Origin: JADZEJ01 sp964426815
GTDB taxonomy: Bacteria; Patescibacteriota; Patescibacteriia; 2-12-FULL-60-25
Assembly (NCBI GenBank): GCA_964426815.1
Contig: CAYRRZ010000025.1
Location: forward strand, 1 to 14,721
DNA: 14,721 bases
Direction of reading: 5' to 3'
This document shows positions 1 to 4,905 of this stretch, piece by piece. The translations under genes and the position numbers were made by a program. The notes beneath the pieces are model-generated. The model made no database searches, had not been told where the DNA came from, and saw nothing but the letters and a program-made list of their open reading frames with translations. Each line of letters opens with the position of its first letter. The stretch's first letter is position 1.

Positions 1-62
1 AAATGAAGGCATAACGATGTCGGTACCTTACAATATTGGGGCGGGGAAGTCGAAAAAAGACA
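1..62. other. left-edge stretch with no assignable gene
   Basis: No gene can be assigned here. A short frame ending in a TAA at 12-14 could be the last codons of a plus-strand gene lying outside the window, but three codons are not enough to identify it. No hairpin terminator is visible before the promoter-like elements that start at 63. Confidence 0.3.
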
Positions 63-91
63 TTGCTCCTTCTTCTTTGTTGCGCTACCCT
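63..91 (+). promoter_or_regulatory. putative sigma70-type promoter of the small membrane protein gene
   Basis: A -35-like TTGCTC at 63-68 and a -10-like TACCCT at 86-91 are separated by exactly 17 bp. Only ten bases lie between the -10 box and the ATG at 102, so the transcript would have a leader of about four bases or none. Both hexamers match consensus only at the most conserved positions. The call rests on the spacing and on the same arrangement recurring at parA, rel and topA. Confidence 0.4.
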
Positions 92-101
92 TTGTCTCAA
101 T

Positions 102-503
102 ATGAACATATTCAAGAAATACGGTGTGGTTGTTGGGGCATTTGTTGCCTCGGCAGTTTTAGCGGTGCAGCGGACGGCTTTGGCAGCAACCTGTAGTTTG
201 AATGGTCAAGATATTCCGTGTGATCAATTAGGTGATGGAATTGGGAAGGCTGTTGGTTTTGGTTTTGGCGCTTTTGCCTTGTTCTTTATTTTAATGATCG
301 CTGGTTCTATTTTTTGGATCATGATGATTGTGCATGCAGCTTCGAAACCAATTGAGAATCGCCCAATGTGGATTGTGATCTTGGTCTTGACCGGCGTGCT
401 TGGTGCGCTTGTGTACTACTTTGTGGTGAAGCGAAACTTTAAAGAGGGGATGGCCCCAGTCGCACCAATGACGCCTCCAGCGACTCCACCAACGGTAAGC
501 TAA
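102..503 (+). CDS. small secreted/membrane protein with a PLDc_N-like two-helix domain
   Basis: This 133-aa protein has an N-terminal signal peptide: basic NIFKKY, a hydrophobic stretch at 8-22, and a likely signal peptidase I site after the ALA at residues 26-28. A short extracytoplasmic loop with two cysteines nine residues apart (C31, C40) follows and could form a disulfide. Two membrane helices then lie at about 54-79 and 89-109. The pattern F-W-x(6)-H-A ... K-P ... W-x(8)-T-G-V-L-G-x(3)-Y-Y-F-V-V-K-R resembles the PLDc_N (phospholipase D-nuclease N-terminal) membrane domain. No nuclease domain follows; the C-terminus is a Pro/Thr/Met-rich tail. The molecular role is unknown and it probably acts as a membrane anchor or subunit. 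The ATG at 102 was chosen over an in-frame TTG at 36 because promoter-like boxes lie between them and the signal peptide is complete from 102. The TTG start would add a Leu/Cys-rich stretch read through the promoter. Confidence 0.7.
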   Translation: MNIFKKYGVVVGAFVASAVLAVQRTALAATCSLNGQDIPCDQLGDGIGKAVGFGFGAFALFFILMIAGSIFWIMMIVHAASKPIENRPMWIVILVLTGVLGALVYYFVVKRNFKEGMAPVAPMTPPATPPTVS

Positions 504-513
504 TTCAGAACCT

Positions 514-540
514 AAATCCCTCCTTATGGAGGGATTTGTT
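514..540 (+). terminator. Rho-independent terminator after the small membrane protein gene
   Basis: A perfect 10-bp stem, AAATCCCTCC (514-523) with GGAGGGATTT (528-537), closes a TTAT loop. It is followed by a T-rich stretch and starts 11 bases after the stop codon. The GGAGGGATTT arm is repeated in the terminator at 1294-1320. Confidence 0.85.
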
Positions 541-560
541 TAAACTCAAGTTTTGAAGAT

Positions 561-1292
561 ATGACGAAAGTAGATTTGATTAAAAGTATAAAGGCTTTGG
601 AAAATTCGCAGGGTCTTAAAGTTTCTTTTCGAGAGGTTTTGGCAGGAATTCGGACTTCTTATGAAGACTTTGAAAATCTTTCCGTTGCTCTTATTGATGG
701 TTTTCGTGCTGCGAGTCAAGGGGTTCCTGTTGATGATTCGCTTCAAGGCTATGACTCAATTGTGAGATTGAAGAGTTTTTATTTTCTGTTTTGTCAGAAC
801 GTTCTGCAGTTGTACAGCATGCTTGGTGATGGGTATCCGGGATACCAGAGGATAAAATTTTTTCGAGATAAGATTGTCGTTCATTGGTCTGATTACGTCG
901 GTAACGACAGGGAATTACATCAGATGATGGCGCCGGCATTTCCTATTCAAGATGATTTATTCGTTCCTTTTTTTATGCGTCAGGTTTTCTTTACTGCAAA
1001 CGAAGTCGAGAAAGATGTTATTTTTGATGAAGTTAACCGTTTGCTGCGCAGCAAGGGAAAGGCTTCTGTTAATTTTTGTAAAGCATTTGATGTAGGAAAA
1101 ATTCATGAACAGTATTATTCTGTACTTGAGAGCGTAGATCCTACCTATGATACCTTTCTTAAGTGGGGGAAGAATAATGACTTGGTTCGTGCATTGTATG
1201 CATGGTGTTTTCCGCCACCTTTTCTTTCCATGAGAAAGTATCTAGAAGATTTAGTTCTTTTTCTTGAAGCTCCTGGGAAGTTTCCCGTATAA
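561..1292 (+). CDS. hypothetical 243-aa protein with a HEPN-like R-D-x4-H motif
   Basis: I do not recognise this family. The 243-aa product looks soluble and mostly helical, rich in Phe/Tyr, with no signal peptide or convincing membrane segment. Residues 69-90 form an amphipathic helix leading to F-F-R-D-K-I-V-V-H-W at 100-109. Here R102, D103 and H108 fit the R-[polar]-x(4)-H signature of HEPN nucleases and HEPN-fold proteins (the R-x(4-6)-H motif). That motif is short, so a HEPN assignment is only a hypothesis. The gene is AT-richer than its neighbours (sampled lines 33-45% GC against about 53-55% in parA and topA), which could mean later acquisition. It stands alone between two similar hairpin terminators, and its 3' end faces the 3' end of tRNA-Leu. 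A -10-like TAAACT lies at 541-546, 14 bases before the ATG, but no -35 partner is seen. There is no Shine-Dalgarno sequence. Its reality as a gene is supported by full-length coding between two terminators. Confidence 0.7.
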   Translation: MTKVDLIKSIKALENSQGLKVSFREVLAGIRTSYEDFENLSVALIDGFRAASQGVPVDDSLQGYDSIVRLKSFYFLFCQNVLQLYSMLGDGYPGYQRIKFFRDKIVVHWSDYVGNDRELHQMMAPAFPIQDDLFVPFFMRQVFFTANEVEKDVIFDEVNRLLRSKGKASVNFCKAFDVGKIHEQYYSVLESVDPTYDTFLKWGKNNDLVRALYAWCFPPPFLSMRKYLEDLVLFLEAPGKFPV

Positions 1293-1293
1293 C

Positions 1294-1320
1294 AAAAACC
1301 CTCCGTTTGGAGGGATTTTT
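1294..1320. terminator. bidirectional Rho-independent terminator between the hypothetical gene and tRNA-Leu
   Basis: The stem CCCTCC (1299-1304) with GGAGGG (1309-1314) closes a GTTT loop. It has AAAAA before it and ATTTTT after it, so a U-tract follows the hairpin on both strands. It begins directly after the stop of the gene ending at 1292 and lies three bases from the encoded CCA end of the tRNA on the other strand, so it can end both transcripts. Confidence 0.88.
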
Positions 1321-1323
1321 GCG

Positions 1324-1410
1324 TGGTGGGCGGGGAGAGAATCGAACTCTCATGACCTTGCGGCCGCGGGATTTTGAGTCCCGTGCGTCTACCAATTCCG
1401 CCACTCGCCC
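1324..1410 (-). tRNA. tRNA-Leu (anticodon CAA)
   Basis: This 87-nt class II tRNA has an encoded CCA. Read on the minus strand, the acceptor GGGCGAG pairs with CCCGCCC with one A6-C67 mismatch. The D-arm carries GGCGGAATTGGTAGACGC, which is typical of leucine tRNAs. The anticodon stem CGGGA/TCCCG holds the loop CTCAAAA, giving anticodon CAA for UUG codons. The long variable arm is a GGCC/GGTC stem with a GCAA loop. The T-arm is GAGAG-TTCGATT-CTCTC, the discriminator base is A, and CCA follows. The long variable arm together with the CAA anticodon makes the leucine identity firm. Confidence 0.95.
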
Positions 1411-1430
1411 ATGGCTTTGTTTGTGGCAGC

Positions 1431-1459
1431 ACGGTATCGCTTGGGCTGGATTTCGTCAA
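1431..1459 (-). promoter_or_regulatory. putative promoter of tRNA-Leu
   Basis: On the minus strand a -35-like TTGACG (1459-1454) is followed after 17 bp by TACCGT (1436-1431). This -10 keeps the first two and last consensus bases. Transcription would start about 14 bases before the mature tRNA 5' end at 1410. The -35 box is good and the -10 is weak. Confidence 0.4.
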
Positions 1460-1482
1460 TATCTGCCTTGGGTTTGGCCGGC

Positions 1483-1511
1483 TTGTCGGAGGGCATTTAG
1501 GGGAGTACACT
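1483..1511 (+). promoter_or_regulatory. putative promoter of parA(B) with a very short leader
   Basis: TTGTCG (1483-1488) and TACACT (1506-1511) are 17 bp apart. Thirteen bases separate the -10 from the parA ATG at 1525, predicting a 5' leader of only about six bases with no room for a ribosome-binding site. Confidence 0.5.
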
Positions 1512-1524
1512 TGGGCCATTGTTT

Positions 1525-2304
1525 ATGGGCCGGATTATTTCGATCGTGAATCAAAAGGGAGGCGTGGGCAAGACCACGACGGCTATTAATTTAGGCGCCT
1601 ATTTAGCAGAGGCAGGGAAGTTTGTTTTGATTGTGGATCTTGATCCTCAGGCAAATGCGACTTCGGGTTTAGGAATCGATCACCGTAATTTAGAGCAGGG
1701 CGTGTACCAGGCTGTTTTGGGGAATGTGCGCATCCGTGAAATCGTGCAACCTACGGCGCATGAGACATTGCGCGTGGCGCCTTCGACAACTGCCTTAGCG
1801 GGTTTGAATATTGAATTGGTTGATATGGATCGGCGCGAGTATAAGCTGTACGACGCTTTGCTCGAAATTCGGAATGACTATGATTATATTTTGATTGATT
1901 GTCCGCCGACTTTGGGCTTGATCACTTTGAATGGAATTGTGGCGGCTGATGAAGTCTTGATTCCGGTGCAGGCAGAATATTATGCGCTTGAAGGTTTGGG
2001 GCAATTGCTCGAAACCGTTCAGCTCGTGAAAGAGCGCCTGCGGCCAGAGTTGGATGTCTTGGGCGCGGTGCTTACGATGTATGATGGGCGTACTAAGTTG
2101 TCAGACGATGTGATGCAGGAATTGTATAAATATTTTCCAAATAATATTTTCCGTTCGGTTATTCCGCGTAATGTGCGTTTGGCTGAGGCTCCTTCTTTTG
2201 GACGAACGATTGTTACATTTGATGGATCGTCGAAAGGGGCGCGTGCTTATGAGCGTTTAGCGCAAGAAATTTTGGCCAGTGAAATGCAAAAACTCATCGT
2301 CTAA
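1525..2304 (+). CDS. parA: ParA/Soj chromosome-partitioning ATPase
   Basis: ParA is the DNA-binding ATPase of chromosome segregation. It binds the nucleoid as an ATP dimer and is stimulated by ParB at parS. The 259-aa product shows the deviant Walker A box KGGVGKTT at 11-18 (K11 and K16), the Walker A' VDLDPQAN at 38-45, the Walker B segment YILIDCPP at 121-128, and the EAPSFG motif at 221-226 typical of Soj-type ParA. It lacks the N-terminal helix-turn-helix of plasmid ParA, so it is the short chromosomal type. The start is the ATG at 1525; an in-frame TTG two codons earlier is less likely because the family normally begins just before the I-I-S-I-V-N-Q-K-G-G strand. parB follows after 18 bases, forming an operon. 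No Shine-Dalgarno sequence is present. Confidence 0.95.
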   Translation: MGRIISIVNQKGGVGKTTTAINLGAYLAEAGKFVLIVDLDPQANATSGLGIDHRNLEQGVYQAVLGNVRIREIVQPTAHETLRVAPSTTALAGLNIELVDMDRREYKLYDALLEIRNDYDYILIDCPPTLGLITLNGIVAADEVLIPVQAEYYALEGLGQLLETVQLVKERLRPELDVLGAVLTMYDGRTKLSDDVMQELYKYFPNNIFRSVIPRNVRLAEAPSFGRTIVTFDGSSKGARAYERLAQEILASEMQKLIV

Positions 2305-2322
2305 TTTACACATCGCGCACCT

Positions 2323-3339
2323 ATGATTTTGGGAAAACAAAGTGGACTTGGACGAGGGCTTGGGGCTTTGATCCCGCCAAAGCAGCAAACGGCTCAATCA
2401 ATGCCGGCAGCTCAACCATCATCTGCTTCATCGATGCAGATTGCTGAGGATGTGCGCGTTCCAGCAAGCGAAAGCGTGAAGGAGGCACAAGCACCTGAGG
2501 CTTTATCGGCGGCACTTGATCGAAGTCCGTCAAGCGCGGCTTCGGTTGATTTCGCGAAGATGATTCATGATTTGCCTTTAGAGCAAATTGATCCAAATCC
2601 GCATCAGCCACGACGCCATTTTGACCATGCGCAATTAGAAGATTTGATTACCTCGATTAAAGAGCATGGTGTTTTGCAGCCGATTGTGGTGACGGAAAAA
2701 ACGCATGGTCGTTATGAATTGATCGCGGGTGAACGCCGTTTGCGAGCCTCGAAAATTGCAGGCAAGGATACAATTCCAGCGATTATCCGTTCAGCAACAG
2801 AGCAACAAAAATTGGAATTGGCCATCATTGAAAATATTCAGCGCCAACAATTGAATGCGCTTGAAGAAGCGGAGTCGTATTTGCGCTTGCAGAATGAATT
2901 TAATTTGACGCAAGAACAGGTTGCAGAAAAAGTTGGAAAGAGTCGTCCGCAAGTCGCAAATACGATTCGTTTATTACAATTGCCTGAAGTCGTTAAAGAA
3001 GCGTTAGCAACCGGAAAAATTACGGCCTCAAATGCGCGTACCTTGTTATCCTTGCATGGTGATGAGCAAATGAAATTGTTTCATGACATGTTGGATGGGA
3101 ATTTTACCGTACGACAAACCGAGGCTCGGATTCCAAATCGCCGTGGACCTCGTAAGGCAAGTTTATTTGATCCAAATGTGGCAGCCGCGGAAACCAAGTT
3201 ACGCGGTGCTTTAGCTGCTCGGGTTTCAATCAAACGCGATCCGCGTGGCGAAGGGGAGATTCGGATCGCCTTTCAAAATGACGAAGATTTTAATGGACTC
3301 GTGCAAAAACTCGCCGGCGACTACGGTTTGGGATTGTAA
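2323..3339 (+). CDS. parB: ParB/Spo0J partition protein (CTP-dependent DNA clamp)
   Basis: ParB binds centromere-like parS sites, spreads as a CTP-gated clamp and stimulates ParA. The 338-aa product has the parts of the family in order. The N-terminal G-L-G-R-G-L-G-A-L-I motif (8-17) contacts ParA. A variable Ala/Ser/Gln linker spans about 20-80. The ParB N domain begins near 88 (IDPNPHQPRRHF) and carries the CTP-binding GERRLRA at 137-143 and ENIQRQ at 170-175. A helix-turn-helix lies at about 196-216 (LTQEQVAEKVGKSRPQVANTIRLL region). A C-terminal dimerisation segment spans about 281-338. All expected motifs are intact. The gene lies 18 bases downstream of parA without a ribosome-binding site of its own and probably depends on the parA promoter. 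It converges on rel with only four bases between stop codons. I found no parS palindrome in the window. Confidence 0.95.
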   Translation: MILGKQSGLGRGLGALIPPKQQTAQSMPAAQPSSASSMQIAEDVRVPASESVKEAQAPEALSAALDRSPSSAASVDFAKMIHDLPLEQIDPNPHQPRRHFDHAQLEDLITSIKEHGVLQPIVVTEKTHGRYELIAGERRLRASKIAGKDTIPAIIRSATEQQKLELAIIENIQRQQLNALEEAESYLRLQNEFNLTQEQVAEKVGKSRPQVANTIRLLQLPEVVKEALATGKITASNARTLLSLHGDEQMKLFHDMLDGNFTVRQTEARIPNRRGPRKASLFDPNVAAAETKLRGALAARVSIKRDPRGEGEIRIAFQNDEDFNGLVQKLAGDYGLGL

Positions 3340-3343
3340 TTTT

Positions 3344-4843
3344 TTATTTCTTCAATAAACGGTTTGGTAATACGCCTTTGATCCAGTCGCCGATTTTTGA
3401 GCGGGCAAATTGGCGGATTTTGCTTTTCGCGAGGCGTGTTTTGGCACTATTGATCCAGTCTGGATTTGGGCCTTTTCGATTTTTATCGATGATGATTTCG
3501 ACCATATCGCCGCTTTTGAGGGGGCGATCAAGTGGGGCATTAGCATCATTTACTTTGGCGGCGGTACAGGTATTTCCAATATCGGTGTGAATCGCATAGG
3601 CCAAATCAACCGGCGTTGAATCTTCTGGTAAATCGATCACATCGCCTTTTGGTGTAAAGACAAAAATACGATCTTTAAAGACATCGATTTTTACTTCGTC
3701 CAATGCTTTGAGATATTGTTTTTTGTCCGCAAGATCTTGGTGAATGTCGGCTAATTGATTGACCCAGTCAACCGGAGTCACATCTTTTTTATCAAGGCCG
3801 GTTAATTTTCTTTCGTCATAACTCCAATGTGCCGCAATACCAAATTCGGCATTTTCATGCATTTCTTTGGTGCGAATTTGGAATTCGACAATTTCACCTT
3901 CTTCGCAAAAAACCGTGGTATGCAAAGAGCGATAGCCATTTGGTTTTGGCTGAGAGATATAGTCTTTGATACGACCTTTGAGCGGGGTCCAACGTCCATG
4001 GATGATTCCGAGAGCTGCATAGCAATCCGCGATATTGTCGACGATGACACGCAGGGCGATGATGTCATAAATGCGTGCAATATTGCGTTCATTTTTGATC
4101 AATTTTTTGTAGAGCGAGTAGAGATGCTTGGTTCGACCATGCACATCGATATTCTTTAGTCCGGCTTGCTGTAGGTCTTTTTGCAAGATCGTGATGGTGC
4201 GTTCCAAATAGCTATCTGAACGACGAATGGCGGTTTGTGCCAAATTATTGGTCCATTCATATTCTTTTGGCAAGACATATTTAAAGGCAGCGTCTTCTAG
4301 GCGACCTTTCATTTCGCCCATGCCTAAACGATTCGCGATTGGTGCAAAAATTTCTAAACTTTCAAGCGCAATACGATATTGTTTTTTTGGTGGAATTGAA
4401 TCAAGTGTTTCGAGATTGTGAAGACGGTCAGCAAATTTGATGATGACGACGCGGACATCTTCGGCCATGGCTAAAAACATTTTGCGCAGGTTCTCGATAT
4501 AGCGTTCGACGCCACGATATTTGATTTTGCCGAGTTTGGTGATGCCAGCAACCAAATGTGAGACTTCGGCGCCAAATTCTTGTTCGATGTCTTCGAGTGT
4601 GCGATCTGTATCTTCTGGGACATCGTGTAAAAGCGCCGCGATGATGAGGGTGTCGGGTAGGCGCATTTCAGCCAAAGTCATGGCCGCGGCGAGCGGATGG
4701 ATGATATAGGGTTGTCCGCTGGCTCGCTTTTGGTCTTTGTGAGCTTCGGCGGCAAAAGCATAGGCACGGCGAATATCCGCGAGTTTGGCCTCGGGGTCAT
4801 AGCTCGCGACATAGTTCACTAATCCATCGATGGTTTGGGGCAT
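3344..4843 (-). CDS. rel: bifunctional (p)ppGpp synthetase/hydrolase, short Rel/SpoT homologue
   Basis: This enzyme makes and degrades (p)ppGpp, the stringent-response alarmone. The 499-aa product has an N-terminal HD hydrolase domain with H49, H73-D74, E77-D78 (LLHDVPEDT) and FADRLHN at 137-143. The synthetase domain follows, with RIKD at 291-294, NGYRSLHTTV at 302-311 and E320 in VEFQIRT. The RxKD form is the one found in bifunctional, Mn-dependent enzymes, in contrast to the ExDD of RelA. A TGS domain lies at 387-453 and a basic helix ends the protein. The usual long RelA/SpoT proteins (about 700-750 aa) continue with helical, zinc-finger and ACT domains, which are absent here. There is no frameshift, since the gene runs cleanly to its stop. 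The ATG at 4843 lies six bases from a strong -10 box. It is divergent from the 883-aa gene and convergent with parB. Confidence 0.93.
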   Translation of the reverse strand: MPQTIDGLVNYVASYDPEAKLADIRRAYAFAAEAHKDQKRASGQPYIIHPLAAAMTLAEMRLPDTLIIAALLHDVPEDTDRTLEDIEQEFGAEVSHLVAGITKLGKIKYRGVERYIENLRKMFLAMAEDVRVVIIKFADRLHNLETLDSIPPKKQYRIALESLEIFAPIANRLGMGEMKGRLEDAAFKYVLPKEYEWTNNLAQTAIRRSDSYLERTITILQKDLQQAGLKNIDVHGRTKHLYSLYKKLIKNERNIARIYDIIALRVIVDNIADCYAALGIIHGRWTPLKGRIKDYISQPKPNGYRSLHTTVFCEEGEIVEFQIRTKEMHENAEFGIAAHWSYDERKLTGLDKKDVTPVDWVNQLADIHQDLADKKQYLKALDEVKIDVFKDRIFVFTPKGDVIDLPEDSTPVDLAYAIHTDIGNTCTAAKVNDANAPLDRPLKSGDMVEIIIDKNRKGPNPDWINSAKTRLAKSKIRQFARSKIGDWIKGVLPNRLLKK

Positions 4844-4849
4844 GGGAGC

Positions 4850-4878
4850 ATCATATGGAACGCCTGCCTTGATTGCAA
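4850..4878 (-). promoter_or_regulatory. putative rel promoter giving a leaderless transcript
   Basis: On the minus strand TTGCAA (4878-4873) and TATGAT (4855-4850, five of six consensus bases) are spaced by exactly 17 bp. The -10 ends six bases before the ATG at 4843, so transcription is expected at or next to the A of the start codon. This is the clearest leaderless promoter candidate in the window. Confidence 0.6.
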
Positions 4879-4884
4879 GTTTTT

Positions 4885-4893
4885 TGCTATACT
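4885..4893 (+). promoter_or_regulatory. putative extended -10 promoter of the 883-aa protein gene
   Basis: TGCTATACT carries the TGn extension plus a five-of-six match to TATAAT (TATACT at 4888-4893). No good -35 lies 16-18 bp upstream, as is common with extended -10 promoters. The ATG at 4906 is 12 bases downstream, giving a leader of about five bases. It lies next to, and on the opposite strand from, the rel promoter in a 62-bp divergent spacer. Confidence 0.5.
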
Positions 4894-4905
4894 TTGGCTA
4901 AACAT

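Noticed and set aside
39..47. GGGCGGGGA shared by 39-47 and the tRNA-Leu 3' part (1328-1336), which could suggest an att-like direct repeat around an inserted segment
   Set aside because: The identity is only nine bases and excludes the CCA end and T-loop of the tRNA. No integrase gene is present. True tRNA att repeats are longer and near identical.
36..101. TTG-started N-terminal extension of the small membrane protein with a Leu/Cys-rich stretch
   Set aside because: It would read through the -35/-10 elements, and the protein from 102 already begins with a complete signal peptide.
3303..3320. Palindrome TCGCCGGCGA followed on the minus strand by GTTTTTG, as a possible rel terminator inside parB
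   Set aside because: The palindrome has no loop, so the usable stem is only about three base pairs. It is also ordinary parB coding sequence.
3323..3367. Nine-base direct repeat ACGGTTTGG on both sides of the parB/rel junction
   Set aside because: It is short, lies in two different coding frames and has no associated element, so chance is sufficient.
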